A stretch of 64,000 nucleotides of DNA. Origin: Candidatus Palauibacter rhopaloidicola (lineage in GTDB: Bacteria > Gemmatimonadota > Gemmatimonadetes > Palauibacterales > Palauibacteraceae). This document shows positions 1 to 9,871 of this stretch, piece by piece; within the stretch, counting starts at the first letter, position 1; the number at the start of each line of letters is the position of its first letter. A model generated the notes under the pieces. The model made no database searches and was not told the origin of the DNA. It was given only the letters and a program-made list of their open reading frames with translations. Location: NCBI GenBank assembly GCA_026914155.1, contig JAPPGH010000010.1, positions 1 to 64,000 on the forward strand. Direction: 5' to 3'. Both the position numbers and the translations under genes were made by a program.

Positions 1-782
1 AGCCGCAGCGCGACGATGGCCCCCGCCCGCGAGGCCCGGCCCGGCCGGCCGGCCAAGCGCGCGCGCAGCCGCTCGAAGGAGGCCGCACGGGCGCCGGAGC
101 CGTCGGCCTCGGCGGTCCGGAGGCCAGTTTCCACCTCGTCCGTCGCCGGCGGCGTGAGGGCGAGGAGCCCGACCCAGGTCGCGGCCAGGCGATCGCCGTC
201 ACCAACAGCGAGGAGGAGGTCGGCGAAGCGCACGAGGAGCTCCCGGTCGGGGTCCGCCGCGTCGCCGAGGGTTCGCACCGCCCCCGCGGAGTCTCCCGCC
301 GCGACCTGGGCATCGGCGCGGGCCAGCCTCGCCGCGGAGAGTCCCGGGGCTTCCTTCAGCCAGCGGTCGCTCACGGCAAGGGCCGAATCGAGGAGCCCCG
401 CACCGGTCAGCCCCCGCACCCACCACAGCCGGGCGACCTCTTCGTCCGAGGCTGCGACGACGGCGGCTTCGGCATAGGGCACGAAAGCCGCCGCCTCACC
501 CGATTCCAGCGCCAGTTCTCCGAGCAGCGCGAGCGCGCCCGGCGACGCGGGCGCGCGCACCAGGTGCTCGCGCAGGGCGGATGCGGCTTCCGCGGCCCGT
601 CCGCTCGCGCGGAGGCGCTCCGCGCGTGCCACGGTGCGCTGCTCCGAGGCCGCGGATGCCTGACCCGCGACCTCGGCGCCCATCGGCAACTGGGCACCGC
701 CCACCCCCGCAAGGAGCACGGCGATCCGCGCGGCTCCGCGGATCCCTCCTCCCGCGAAGAACCGTAACCGGGGACGATCCAC
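1..782 (-). CDS. Exported TPR-like repeat protein (partial, C-terminus outside window)
   Basis: An open minus-strand frame begins at a GTG (782-780) and runs without a stop through 260 codons to the window edge. One base separates it from the TGA of the upstream DUF4175 gene, so the two are surely co-transcribed. The first 36 or so residues look like a signal peptide: an Arg-rich start, then a hydrophobic Ala/Val/Leu/Gly stretch. The rest is alanine- and leucine-rich helical pairs, with phrases such as RASGRAAEAASALREHL that resemble tetratricopeptide repeats. No enzymatic motif is visible. I infer a periplasmic scaffold protein working with the DUF4175 protein. The family was not confirmed, and the C-terminal part is missing. 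Confidence 0.72.
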   Translation of the reverse strand, partial: MDRPRLRFFAGGGIRGAARIAVLLAGVGGAQLPMGAEVAGQASAASEQRTVARAERLRASGRAAEAASALREHLVRAPASPGALALLGELALESGEAAAFVPYAEAAVVAASDEEVARLWWVRGLTGAGLLDSALAVSDRWLKEAPGLSAARLARADAQVAAGDSAGAVRTLGDAADPDRELLVRFADLLLAVGDGDRLAATWVGLLALTPPATDEVETGLRTAEADGSGARAASFERLRARLAGRPGRASRAGAIVALR

Positions 783-783
783 G

Positions 784-3700
784 TCAGGGCTCCCGCCGGT
801 CCGGGGCGTCCGCCGGAGGCACGCGGTTCAGCCGGTCGAAGTACTCGAAGATCAGTGATCGATAGAAGAGCGGCAGTTCCCGGAGCAACACCTCCGAAGG
901 CGCCGGGTAGCGGCGCCCCCGCAGCAACTCCGGATCGATCGGCGGCGGAATCCCCGGCGGAGCCGTGGCCTCGCGCGATTCCCGTTCGTTTGGATCGAGA
1001 TCCTCGTCCTCCAGCGAGCGGCCCGCATCGAGCATGCGCCGGAAGAGTTGCCGCTGTCGCTCGAGCGTCTCCTGCGTGGGCCCCTCCAACTCCAGCTGCT
1101 GTGCGAGTTCGGCCGCCTCTTCCGCCATTTCCTCGGGGCGTCCCAGGAGATCGCCCTCCGGATCTTCCACCTCTCCGAGTTCTTCCGCGACGTCCTCCTG
1201 CCGCCGCGCGATTTCCTCGCGCCGCCGCTCCTCTCCCGACGGCCGCGGGCCGGGCATGAGGAGCGAACTCGTCTCCTGCGTCACCGCCTGCTGCTGCTGC
1301 GCGAGCTGATTCATCTGATCCGCCGCGTCCTGCCCGGCGGACTGCTCCCCGGCGGCCCGCGCCGCCTCCTCGCTCGCCAGCAGGTGCCGGGCCAGCGAGT
1401 TCAGCGACTCCTGGATGCCCTCGACCTCCGCCCGAGACGGGAGACGCCGTGCCCCATCCGCCGCCAGCCGGTCAAGCAACTGATCCATGCGCTCCGCCGC
1501 CTCGCCCGCCGCCGCCCCCGTACGCTGATCGAGCATGGCCGCTTCGTTGCCGGCTTCCGAGAGTCTCTCGACCAGGTTCTCGAGCCCCTGGCGCACGGCC
1601 CCCTGCCGCGCGCGCCAGGATGCCGGATCCACCGTGTTCTCGCCTCGGGTCGCCTCCGACAGGCGGCCCTCCTCCTCGGCCAGCGCGAGCGCCTCGCCAC
1701 GCGCGCGGGCCAGCGACTCGACGGCGGCCTCTCCCTGCTCTCCGCTCATCTCCCGCTGCGCCGAACCGAGGGCGCCGGCCGCCTGTTCGAGCGCCTCCGC
1801 AGCTTCCTCCGCCGCCTGCCGCTCCGTTTCGCCGACCTCCCCCGGTTCCCCGGACGGCGACTCGGCTCCGCTCTGCGCGTCGGCCATCTTCCCCAGCGCT
1901 TCCTGCGTGCGCTCTCCGGCGGCCCGGGCCGAATCCGCAGCGGCCTCGCGATCCGCCGCCGCGAGTTCCTCCTCCAGCTCGGCCAGGCGCTCCGCCAGCG
2001 CTTCGGCCTGTTCGACGAGCGAATCCTGACCTTCGCGGAACGCCTCGGCGTCCTCTTCCCCGGCAACCTCCCGCTGTTCCCGCGCCAGCTCATCCGCGTT
2101 GGCCTGCGCCGACTTCATCGCCTGTTCGAGCGCGGCCTGCTCGAGCATGCCGAGCGTCTGGTCCACCTGCTCCCGCAGACTCTCATAGTCGTCGGAGAGC
2201 TGTTCGAGCGCTTCCCGGACCGCTTCGGGATCCAGCTCCCGCAGTGCCTCCGCGAGCGCCTCGATCTGCTCCTCGAGTCCGCTCTCGGTCAGTTCCCTGT
2301 AGCGTTCGGCGAGCCGCTCCAACTGTTCCTGCAGCGCGGGGTCGGAGAGCGGCGAGGCTTCGAGTTCGTCCTGCAGGGCCTCGATCTGTTCCTCGATTCC
2401 CGCGAGTTCCTCCTCGGCTCGCTGCCCCTCGTCGAGCACGCTCCGCGCCTCTTCCGTGGCCTCGAACCGAACGTCCTCGCTGTCGTCTCCTTCCGCGTCC
2501 GTCTGCCGCGCCGCGTCGGCCGCCGCCTCGGCCAGCGCCTCCAACCTTTCTTCCAGGGCCTGTGCGTCTTCGGACAAGGCCTCGGTCTGCTCCGCGCGCC
2601 GGTCCCTGATGTCCGTAAACGTCGGGACGCGAAGCAGAAAAACGTCGGAGAGCGCGGGACCCCTGGCCGGATGTCCGTCGAAAGCCTCGAAGCGGTAGAA
2701 GAGCGTGTCCCCGGGGAGGAAGGACTCCGCGCTGCGGTCCAGCAGGTGCCGGAAGACCGCCCGCTCCGCCCCGGCCGGGTCGGGGGAGAGCACCTCCCGC
2801 CGCTCCGCGTTCTCGCTGCCCAGCCCCGAGCGCCAGCTCCGAACGAAGGCTCGACGAAGACCGATGTCGTCCTCGATGTCCACGATGACCGGCATCACGC
2901 GCTCGTAGCCCAGCGTCGTATCCGGAGCCGGATAGAGAAGGTGGATGCGCGGCTGAAGGTCGGGGACGACGAGCACCCGGATCGGGTCGGGGAGGATGGG
3001 CGCGCCGAGCGACGATTCCGCCCGCAGTTCCCACGCCCAGGCGCCTGTCCGCTCGGGAATCCATGACACGGCGAACTGCGTGCCCGCGATATCGAGCGGA
3101 ATTCGGGCGGCCGCCTCGCCCGGCTCATCGTCGCCGGGCTGCCATGCGAGAGCCCCGCCATCGAGCGGAAGGTTCGTTTCTCCGCTCAACCGCAACCTCG
3201 TCCCCTCCGGCGCCACGAGCGGTGGAATCCGGCCGCGGTAGCGTTCGGATCCGCGCCCCAGATAGGCCGGGAACTCGACGGTAAGCTGGAGATCCTGGAC
3301 CAGAAGCGGCTCGAGGGGACGGACGCGGAGGGTGTCGCTCGTAAAGCCCTCCCGGTCTTCGACCCACACCGCCGTGGGAGAGATGATCGGCCCGGTGCGG
3401 CCCTGCGCCGAGCCGGCCGCCGATACCTCCAGCAGGGTCCGTTCCGGCGCCCGGCCCGCGGCGCGCCACACCAGGTCGACCCGATCGCGTCCCGTGGCCG
3501 AGATGGACACGACCGCCGCATCTCCCCGCGGTACGCCCGTCACGCCGGTCAGGCCGAGGGGCGGGAGCGGCGCCGGAAAGGCGGTGCGCCACGGCGCCCC
3601 CAGCGCCGCGGCGGCGGAGAACGTGGGCTGGGGCCGCAGAAGCGCGGCCACCGAGATCGCGAGCAGCACGAGAGCCACGGCGGTGCTCGAACGGCGGATC

Positions 3701-4146
3701 CGCCGCTTCCATCCCGGGCCGGTGACCGGCAGGAGCCCGCGCGACGCGGCCTTCCCCAGTGCCTCGGACACGCGCGCACGGTGGAGCGCGGCCAATCCCG
3801 CGCCCCCCGCGGCCCCCGCCCGTTCCAGCTCGATCGCGGAGCGGACGTCGCCGGCCCCCAGTCCCGCCGCAGCGTCCGCCTCCCCGGCCACGGCGTGCGG
3901 ATGCAGCGCCTGCCAGACGCGACGGGCGATCCACGCCAGCCCAACGAGGCCGGCCCACAGGACGAGGGCGAGCGCGAGCGGAACGAGCGAGCCGCGGCCC
4001 TCGCGGGCGGAAACCGGAAGCAGGGAAAGGACGAGGATCAGCGCTCCACCCAGCGCAATGGCTGAAGCCGCCGCCGTCCCCGCGGCGCGCGCCCGGGCCG
4101 CCGCGCACGCGGCAGCCAGCCGTTCGAAGCCGAATCCGTCACTCAT
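784..4146 (-). CDS. DUF4175-like membrane-anchored giant coiled-coil protein
   Basis: This 1,120-residue protein has three probable membrane helices near the N-terminus (about residues 24-45, 53-73 and 151-170). A beta-rich region to about residue 500 follows, then some 500 residues of Glu/Ala/Gln-rich coiled coil, and a short conserved-looking tail with two aromatic helices (LFYRSLIFEYFDRLNR). This architecture matches proteins annotated DUF4175 in Gemmatimonadota and Bacteroidota, whose function is unknown. I chose the ATG at 4146 because it overlaps the rsmI stop as ATGA and is followed by a sensible N-terminus; the frame stays open 39 codons further upstream. It most likely spans the inner membrane with a long periplasmic rod. 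The TPR-like gene follows after one base. Confidence 0.82.
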   Translation of the reverse strand: MSDGFGFERLAAACAAARARAAGTAAASAIALGGALILVLSLLPVSAREGRGSLVPLALALVLWAGLVGLAWIARRVWQALHPHAVAGEADAAAGLGAGDVRSAIELERAGAAGGAGLAALHRARVSEALGKAASRGLLPVTGPGWKRRIRRSSTAVALVLLAISVAALLRPQPTFSAAAALGAPWRTAFPAPLPPLGLTGVTGVPRGDAAVVSISATGRDRVDLVWRAAGRAPERTLLEVSAAGSAQGRTGPIISPTAVWVEDREGFTSDTLRVRPLEPLLVQDLQLTVEFPAYLGRGSERYRGRIPPLVAPEGTRLRLSGETNLPLDGGALAWQPGDDEPGEAAARIPLDIAGTQFAVSWIPERTGAWAWELRAESSLGAPILPDPIRVLVVPDLQPRIHLLYPAPDTTLGYERVMPVIVDIEDDIGLRRAFVRSWRSGLGSENAERREVLSPDPAGAERAVFRHLLDRSAESFLPGDTLFYRFEAFDGHPARGPALSDVFLLRVPTFTDIRDRRAEQTEALSEDAQALEERLEALAEAAADAARQTDAEGDDSEDVRFEATEEARSVLDEGQRAEEELAGIEEQIEALQDELEASPLSDPALQEQLERLAERYRELTESGLEEQIEALAEALRELDPEAVREALEQLSDDYESLREQVDQTLGMLEQAALEQAMKSAQANADELAREQREVAGEEDAEAFREGQDSLVEQAEALAERLAELEEELAAADREAAADSARAAGERTQEALGKMADAQSGAESPSGEPGEVGETERQAAEEAAEALEQAAGALGSAQREMSGEQGEAAVESLARARGEALALAEEEGRLSEATRGENTVDPASWRARQGAVRQGLENLVERLSEAGNEAAMLDQRTGAAAGEAAERMDQLLDRLAADGARRLPSRAEVEGIQESLNSLARHLLASEEAARAAGEQSAGQDAADQMNQLAQQQQAVTQETSSLLMPGPRPSGEERRREEIARRQEDVAEELGEVEDPEGDLLGRPEEMAEEAAELAQQLELEGPTQETLERQRQLFRRMLDAGRSLEDEDLDPNERESREATAPPGIPPPIDPELLRGRRYPAPSEVLLRELPLFYRSLIFEYFDRLNRVPPADAPDRREP

Positions 4147-4988
4147 TCCGAGGGCGCCTCTTGAACCTGCAAGCTCACGCGATAGGCCTCGTTCCGGCTC
4201 AGACCGAACTCCGCGGCCAGGCGGTCGGCAATCTCGCGCCGCCGCAGGCCATCGCGCGACCAATGTCGCGCCTCCTCCATCAGGACCGCCAGATCGGGCG
4301 CTTCGTTGCCTGCCGGATCGCCCCTGAAGACGATCGTCACCTCGCCCCTGACCTCGCGGGCCGCGAACTCTGACGCCAGCGCGCGCACGGATCCGGCCGT
4401 GGTTTCCTCGTGCAGTTTCGTCAGCTCCCGGCAGACCACGGCCTCCCGCTCACCCAGACCCGCTTCCGTCAACTCATCGAGGAGCGCGACGAGCCGCCCC
4501 GGCGCCTCGAACGCGACCGCGGTGTCCGCGCATGCGCGGAGGTCGTCGATCCAGGCGGAGCGTTCGCCGCCCCGCCGCGGAACGAATCCGAGAAAGAGGA
4601 ACCGGTCGGCCGGGAAGCCGGACACCGAGAGCGCGGCCAGCACGGCGGAAGGACCGGGGACGGCAAGCACTTCGTGCTCCGCCTCGCGGGCGGCGGCCAC
4701 CGCCCGGCAGCCCGGGTCCGAGACGGTCGGCGTGCCCGCGTCGGACACGAGCGCCGCGCACCGCCCCGCGGCGAGGGCGGCGAGCAACTCGCCCACCCGT
4801 GCGCGCTCGTTGTGCATGTGCAGCGACCGCAACGGGACGTTCGCCTCCAGCCGCGCGAGCAGCGTGCCCGTGCGCCGCGTGTCTTCGGCGTAGCACACGT
4901 CGACCGAACGGAGAATCCGAACCGCACGCCGAGGCATGTCGTCCAGATTGCCGATCGGCGTGCCGACCACGTACAACGTTCCCGTCAC
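4143..4988 (-). CDS. rsmI: 16S rRNA (cytidine-1402 2'-O)-methyltransferase RsmI
   Basis: This 281-residue protein is a SAM-dependent methylase of the tetrapyrrole-methylase (SPOUT-unlike) fold. It methylates the ribose of C1402 in 16S rRNA, in the decoding centre. Family hallmarks are visible: VVGTPIGNLDD near residues 7-17, YAEDTRRTG near 33, SDAGTPTVSDPG near 82, and a C-terminal helical domain with REIADRLAAEFGLSRNEAY. Length is normal. Its stop overlaps the start of the DUF4175 gene (ATGA), and trxA ends four bases upstream, so it sits in a trxA-rsmI-DUF4175-TPR operon. Confidence 0.96.
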   Translation of the reverse strand: MTGTLYVVGTPIGNLDDMPRRAVRILRSVDVCYAEDTRRTGTLLARLEANVPLRSLHMHNERARVGELLAALAAGRCAALVSDAGTPTVSDPGCRAVAAAREAEHEVLAVPGPSAVLAALSVSGFPADRFLFLGFVPRRGGERSAWIDDLRACADTAVAFEAPGRLVALLDELTEAGLGEREAVVCRELTKLHEETTAGSVRALASEFAAREVRGEVTIVFRGDPAGNEAPDLAVLMEEARHWSRDGLRRREIADRLAAEFGLSRNEAYRVSLQVQEAPSE

Positions 4989-4992
4989 GACA

Positions 4993-5331
4993 CTAGGCGT
5001 GCTCGCGGATCTTTCTCTCGAGAGAGTCCCTGGGGTGCGCCCCTACGAGGGTGTCCACGACCTCGCCATCCCTGAAGAAGAGGATGCTCGGGATCGAGCG
5101 CACGTTGAAGCGGAATGCGGTTTGCGGGTTCGCGTCCACATCGAGTTTCCCGATCGTGACACGCCCCGAATACTCCTGCGCGAGTGCGTCGACGATCGGC
5201 CCGACGAGCCGGCACGGGCCGCACCACGCCGCCCAGAAATCCACCATCGCCAGACCGTCCGCGCCCTCGATCTCGTCCGCGAAATTCGCATCCGTGACCT
5301 CGATCGGTCCTCCATTCGCAGCATCAGCCAT
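4993..5331 (-). CDS. trxA: Thioredoxin
   Basis: This 112-residue classical thioredoxin reduces protein disulfides in the cytoplasm. The redox motif WCGPC is at residues 36-40 and the cis-proline loop RSIPSILFF is present. The frame is open 20 codons further, but the ATG at 5331 is preceded by AGGAG at a six-base gap, which decides the start. It is the first gene of the trxA-rsmI-DUF4175 run and is divergent from mce. A 6-bp hairpin (CCCGGC/GCCGGG, 5355-5373) lies in the leader just upstream of the ribosome site; its role is unknown. Confidence 0.96.
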   Translation of the reverse strand: MADAANGGPIEVTDANFADEIEGADGLAMVDFWAAWCGPCRLVGPIVDALAQEYSGRVTIGKLDVDANPQTAFRFNVRSIPSILFFRDGEVVDTLVGAHPRDSLERKIREHA

Positions 5332-5471
5332 TCGAATCTCCTGTTCCTGTACCACCCGGCTCAACCGGCCGGGAAGAACGCTTCTCCTCACTGGCTCCGG
5401 CGCCGGGTCCGGAATACGTTCCCGCGCGCGGGCGCAGGCGAGGTTTAACCAAAAGAGGGTCTCCGGCCGCA

Positions 5472-5906
5472 GTGAACCAAGGCAACCGTATTCCGGGCGC
5501 GCCCATAATCGACCACGTGGGAATCGCGGTCAACTCGCTGCCGGACGCCATCCGGCAGTGGTCCGCCATCCTCGGCCAACCGCCGTCCGGCGAGGAAACC
5601 GTTCCCTCGGAGGGCATTCGCGCCACCTTCTTCGGCGAGGGTTCCGGGCGGATCGAGCTGCTCGCCCCCCTGACCCCGGAGTCGCCCATCGCCCGCTTTC
5701 TCGAGCGGCGCGGACCCGGCATTCACCACGTCTGCGTCCGCGTCGGCGATCTCGAGGACGCCCTCGCGGCGGCCGAAACGGCCGGTGCCGAAGCCATACC
5801 GCCCCGGATCCGCCGCGGCGCCGGCGGCGCCCGCATCGCGTTTCTGCATCCGCGCTCGCTGAAGGGCGTTCTCCTGGAGATGCGGGAGGATCCCGAGCGC
5901 GGGTGA
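5472..5906 (+). CDS. mce: Methylmalonyl-CoA epimerase
   Basis: A 144-residue VOC-fold enzyme that interconverts (S)- and (R)-methylmalonyl-CoA, linking propionyl-CoA breakdown with the succinyl-CoA mutase step. Metal ligands of the family are visible: His15 in IIDHVGIAV, Glu in GRIELLAP, His in GIHHVCVRV and Glu in GVLLEMRE. The start is a GTG with only a weak purine stretch (GAGGG) about 14 bases upstream, so the exact start is less certain than the identity. Its stop overlaps the GTG of the next gene (GTGA). No mutase or propionyl-CoA carboxylase gene lies in this window. Confidence 0.93.
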   Translation: MNQGNRIPGAPIIDHVGIAVNSLPDAIRQWSAILGQPPSGEETVPSEGIRATFFGEGSGRIELLAPLTPESPIARFLERRGPGIHHVCVRVGDLEDALAAAETAGAEAIPPRIRRGAGGARIAFLHPRSLKGVLLEMREDPERG

Positions 5907-6709
5907 CGCGGGAGCCGGAATCCCTCGCCGGATCGCCACGGCGGCCGGCACGCCCCGGACCGGAGTTCTCCGTCATCGTGCCGACGCTCGACGAGGAAGC
6001 GCACCTCGATGAGACGCTCAGACGCGCAAAGTCCGCTCTCGGCCCGGAGGCGGAAGTCATCGTGGTCGACGGAGGCAGCCGGGATCGTACCGCGGCGATC
6101 GCGGCGGCCCATGGCCGCGTACTGTCGACCCGCCCGAATCGCGGTGGACAGCTCGCCGCGGGAGCCCGGGCCGCGACCGGAGAGATTCTCGTCTTCCTGC
6201 ACGCGGACACCTGGCTTCCCGACGGCGCCGCGACGGCCATCCGCGCCGCCGTTCGAGCGGGCGCGGAGGCGGGCTGTTTCCGCTTCGCCCTCGACCCGCA
6301 CGCGCACGGCTGGCGCTATCGCCTGCTCGAATGGGGCGTGAACTGGCGTACTCGCTGGCTCCACACCGCGACGGGCGACCAGGCCCTCTTCGCGACGCGC
6401 GGCACCTACGAGGCCTGCGGGGGTTTCGGGGATCTTCCCCTCTTCGAGGACGTGACCTTCGTCCGGGCCGTCCGGCGAGTCGCCCGCTTTCGCCTCCTCC
6501 CCCTCGCGGCGCGTACCTCGAGCCGGCGCTGGGAAGCCGGCTTCCTTCGCACGGTCGTCAGGCACTGGGCGCTGCGGGCGGCCTTCGTCGCCGGCGCCGA
6601 CCCGCGGCGACTCCGCCGCTATCACGAACGGCCCTCCGGGATCACGGAGTCCGGAGTCCCTCCGTCCCGACGCGCTCCACGAACCAGCGGCTCCCATCCG
6701 AAACGATAA
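5903..6709 (+). CDS. GT2-family glycosyltransferase (TIGR04283-like)
   Basis: A 268-residue family 2 glycosyltransferase. It shows the nucleotide-sugar binding N-terminus EFSVIVPTLDEEAHLDETL, VDGGSRDRT and the DXD-like HADTWLPDG, followed by GDQALFATR and FEDVTFVRAVRR. This order matches the TIGR04283 group, some members of which are named for arsenosugar synthesis; the real acceptor here is unknown. The GTG start overlaps the mce stop. Its last 68 bases overlap, tail to tail, the 3' end of the lipoprotein gene on the other strand, which is unusual. Confidence 0.87.
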   Translation: MTREPESLAGSPRRPARPGPEFSVIVPTLDEEAHLDETLRRAKSALGPEAEVIVVDGGSRDRTAAIAAAHGRVLSTRPNRGGQLAAGARAATGEILVFLHADTWLPDGAATAIRAAVRAGAEAGCFRFALDPHAHGWRYRLLEWGVNWRTRWLHTATGDQALFATRGTYEACGGFGDLPLFEDVTFVRAVRRVARFRLLPLAARTSSRRWEAGFLRTVVRHWALRAAFVAGADPRRLRRYHERPSGITESGVPPSRRAPRTSGSHPKR

Positions 6710-7115
6710 AAAACGGGACGCTCACAGCCCCGTTTCGGGTCCCCGTCAGATCGACCATCCAGCGCGAGGCGCCGCCGGCCCCGGAGACGGGATTCGGGCG
6801 GACTTCGTAGCCGCTCGGCGCGAGCAGGCCCGCAAGCACGAGCATCCTCTGCTCCGTCTCGACCCGCCCCCAGCGATGTTCCGCCGGCCCGTCGTCCGTC
6901 CCGAACAGCCGGGCCATGGCCGCGTAGTCGCGCAGTCTCGCCGCATCGAGAAACCGCCCGATCGCCGCCTCCGCGGACTCCGCGCCATACAGCTCCGTGC
7001 CGTATTCCGCCCCGGTGCCGCCGCGCGACGCACAGCCGGCAAGCGCGAAACCCGCCGCCGCCATGACCATGACCGCGATTCGGACCGCCTGGCTTGCCCG
7101 ATGACTCGTCCTCAT
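6642..7115 (-). CDS. Small outer-membrane or periplasmic lipoprotein, unknown function
   Basis: This 157-residue protein has a signal peptide ending in a lipobox (ALAGC, Cys about residue 28), so it should be lipid-anchored. The mature part reads like an NTF2-like or SnoaL-like fold: AAIGRFLDAARLRDYAAMARLFGT, later FFIVSDGSRWFVERV. That kind of helix-plus-sheet protein often binds small ligands. The start ATG overlaps the clpB stop (ATGA) and has a GGAGGGGGAGG ribosome site, so it is co-translated with clpB. The fold assignment is by eye. Its 3' end overlaps the convergent glycosyltransferase gene. Confidence 0.82.
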   Translation of the reverse strand: MRTSHRASQAVRIAVMVMAAAGFALAGCASRGGTGAEYGTELYGAESAEAAIGRFLDAARLRDYAAMARLFGTDDGPAEHRWGRVETEQRMLVLAGLLAPSGYEVRPNPVSGAGGASRWMVDLTGTRNGAVSVPFFIVSDGSRWFVERVGTEGLRTP

Positions 7116-9736
7116 TCCTCCCCCTCCCTTGAATCGGGTGCCCCCAACGGGACGAAGCGCAGCCCGTCGCCGTCCTCATCGAGTTCCACGCGCAGCGCGT
7201 CGCCCTCCCGGAAGCGCCCTTCCAGGAAGGCCATCGCAAGCGGGTTCGCGATCAGCCGCTGGATCGCGCGCTTGAGCGGGCGGGCTCCGAACGCCGGCTC
7301 GTACCCCACCTCCGCAATCCGTCGCCTGGCGGCTCCGCCGACCTCGATCCGGATATCCCGGTCCGCCAGCATTCGGGCTACCCGATCCACCTGGATCCCG
7401 ACGATCGATTCGAGGTGCTCCCGGCTCAGCGGCCGGAACACGAGGATCTCATCGACCCGGTTGAGGAACTCCGGCTTGAAGCGGCCGCGCAGGGCGTTTT
7501 CGACCTCCGCCTCCGTCCCGGCCCAGGGCTCGCCGGCCTCGGAACGGGCGAGGATCCTGGCGCTCCCGATGTTGCTCGTCATGATGAGCACGGCGTTTCG
7601 GAAGTCCACCGTGCGCCCGCGGCCATCCGTCAGCCGCCCGTCATCCAGGATCTGGAGGAGGACGTTGAAGACCTCCGGGTGCGCCTTCTCGATCTCGTCG
7701 AAGAGCACCACGGTGTAGGGCCGCCGCCGCACGGCCTCGGTGAGCTGTCCCCCTTCCTCGTAGCCGACGTACCCCGGCGGCGCTCCGATGAGACGCGCCA
7801 CCGCATGCCGTTCCATGTACTCGGACATGTCGATCCGGACCATGGCGGACTCCTCGTCGAAGAGGAATTCGGCCAGCGCCCTCGCCGTCTCCGTCTTCCC
7901 GACCCCGGTGGGGCCGAGGAACATGAAACTCCCGATGGGACGGTTCGGATCCTGGAGTCCCGCGCGACTCCGGCGCACGGCATCCGAGACGGCGGTGATG
8001 GCGTGCGACTGGTTGACCACGCGCCGGTGCAGGTGTTCCTCGAGCGTGGCGAGACGATCCTTCTCGTCCTCTAGCATGCGTGCCACCGGAATCCCGGTCC
8101 AGCTCGCCACGACCTCGGCGATCTCGCCCGGCCCGACTTCCTCGTTCAGAAAGGAGCCCTCGTCCTGGATCTCCTTCAGCTTCGCTTCCGCGGCGAGGAG
8201 TTCGGCCCGCAGCTTCGGCAGTTCCCCGTGCAGGATCTCGGCGGCACGCTGGTGGTCCACGCGCCGCTGCGCCTGCTGCGCCTCCACGCCGAGCTCCTCG
8301 ATCTCGCGCTTGAAGCGCTGGACCGTCTCGATGGTGTCCTTTTCGCGGATCCAGCGTGCGTTCAGGCCCGCGAGCGACTCGCGCGCCGCGGCGAGTTCGC
8401 CCTCCAGCTCCGCGAGCCGCCCCCGGCTCCGCGCATCGTCCTCTTCGCGCAGCGCCTCGCGCTCGATCTCCAGTTGCGTGACGCGACGGTCCAGTTCGTC
8501 GATCTCCTCCGGCATGGAGTCGATCTCGATGCGGAGCCGGGACGCGGCCTCGTCCACGAGGTCTATCGCCTTGTCGGGCAGGAACCGGTCGCCGATGTAA
8601 CGGTCGGACAGGCGCACGGCGCTCACGAGCGCCGGATCCGTGATCCGTACGCCGTGGTGCACCTCGTAGCGCTCCTTGAGTCCGCGCAGGATGGCCAGCG
8701 TCTCGTCCACGCCGGGTTCGCCGACGAGAACCGGCTGGAACCGCCGCTCCAGAGCCGGGTCCTTCTCGATATGCAACCGGTATTCGTCGAGCGTCGTCGC
8801 GCCCACCATGCGAAGCTGCCCCCGCGCCAGGGCGGGCTTGAGCATGTTCCCGGCATCCACCGCGCCCTCGGCGGCCCCCGCTCCGACCACGGTGTGGAGT
8901 TCGTCGAGGAAGATGACGTAACGGCCGCCGGATTCCGTGATCTCCTTCAGTGTCGCCTTCAGGCGCTCCTCGAACTCGCCCCGGTACTTGGCGCCGGCCA
9001 GCATCGAGCCGATGTCGAGTTGCACGAGCTGCTTGTTCCGCAGTGATTCGGGGATGTCTCCCGCGACGATGCGCTGCGCGAGGCCTTCCGCGATCGCGGT
9101 CTTGCCCACTCCGGGCTCGCCGATGAGGACGGGATTGTTCTTCCTCCGCCGCGAGAGGACCTGCATGACGCGGCGGATCTCCGCATCCCGGCCGATGACG
9201 GGGTCGAGCTTTCCGGCGCGCGCCTCGGCCGTCAGATCGACGCCGTACCGTTCGAGGGCGCGATACTTCCCTTCCGGATCCTGATCCGTCACGCGATGCG
9301 GCCCCCTGACTTCCTCCACCGCCCGGCGTGCCGTTTCCGGACCCGCCCCGGCGTTCCGGAGCAGCGGGCCCGTCGTGGAGGCCTTCTCCCCGGCGAGGGC
9401 GAGGAGGAGGTGCTCGGTCGTCACAAACGAGTCGCCCATCTCCCCCGCGAGCGCATCCGCCGCGTCGAGGACGCGGTCGAGTTCGCGGCTGAAGGCCGGA
9501 GCCGCTCCACTCTGCTTCGGCAGGCGGCGCATGGCCCGCTCGAGCCCCGTCTCCAGGTCGGGGAGACGGATGCCCACCGTCTGCAGGACCGGCACGATGA
9601 CGCCCCCGTCCTGCGCGAGCAGCGCCGCGAGGAGGTGCACGTCCTCGACCGCGGGGTTGTCCGACCGGCGCGCCGCGAGCGTGGCGTCGTTCAGAGCTTC
9701 GCGGGCCTTGAGCGTGAGTCTGTCGTTCGGGATCAT
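7112..9736 (-). CDS. clpB: ATP-dependent disaggregase ClpB
   Basis: This 874-residue Hsp100 protein works with DnaK to dissolve protein aggregates. The order is normal: double Clp-N domain (about 1-145), first AAA with GEPGVGKT and [12 protein letters not shown], a coiled-coil middle domain (about 405-525), second AAA with GPTGVGKTE and [13 protein letters not shown], and the C-terminal small domain. The frame is open 118 codons upstream, but [15 protein letters not shown] is the standard ClpB N-terminus, so I use the ATG at 9736. Its Shine-Dalgarno is weak. It is divergent from the OPT operon across 9737-10065. Confidence 0.97.
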   Translation of the reverse strand: MIPNDRLTLKAREALNDATLAARRSDNPAVEDVHLLAALLAQDGGVIVPVLQTVGIRLPDLETGLERAMRRLPKQSGAAPAFSRELDRVLDAADALAGEMGDSFVTTEHLLLALAGEKASTTGPLLRNAGAGPETARRAVEEVRGPHRVTDQDPEGKYRALERYGVDLTAEARAGKLDPVIGRDAEIRRVMQVLSRRRKNNPVLIGEPGVGKTAIAEGLAQRIVAGDIPESLRNKQLVQLDIGSMLAGAKYRGEFEERLKATLKEITESGGRYVIFLDELHTVVGAGAAEGAVDAGNMLKPALARGQLRMVGATTLDEYRLHIEKDPALERRFQPVLVGEPGVDETLAILRGLKERYEVHHGVRITDPALVSAVRLSDRYIGDRFLPDKAIDLVDEAASRLRIEIDSMPEEIDELDRRVTQLEIEREALREEDDARSRGRLAELEGELAAARESLAGLNARWIREKDTIETVQRFKREIEELGVEAQQAQRRVDHQRAAEILHGELPKLRAELLAAEAKLKEIQDEGSFLNEEVGPGEIAEVVASWTGIPVARMLEDEKDRLATLEEHLHRRVVNQSHAITAVSDAVRRSRAGLQDPNRPIGSFMFLGPTGVGKTETARALAEFLFDEESAMVRIDMSEYMERHAVARLIGAPPGYVGYEEGGQLTEAVRRRPYTVVLFDEIEKAHPEVFNVLLQILDDGRLTDGRGRTVDFRNAVLIMTSNIGSARILARSEAGEPWAGTEAEVENALRGRFKPEFLNRVDEILVFRPLSREHLESIVGIQVDRVARMLADRDIRIEVGGAARRRIAEVGYEPAFGARPLKRAIQRLIANPLAMAFLEGRFREGDALRVELDEDGDGLRFVPLGAPDSREGEE

Positions 9737-9871
9737 CTTCTGTTCGCTGCCTCGGAGTCCTTGGCGTCCTTCCGTGGGTCTTCGCGTGGAACCGCAGCCA
9801 TTGGATTGCGGCCTCCCCGTTTCATGAGCAATCCCCGTGCCCTCCGTGGACGCCGGGTTCGAAGCCCCTAT

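Noticed and set aside
1048-3066. A 672-codon plus-strand open frame opposite the DUF4175 gene
   Set aside because: It is Arg/Leu-rich low-complexity antisense to a coiled coil with no start context; a shadow.
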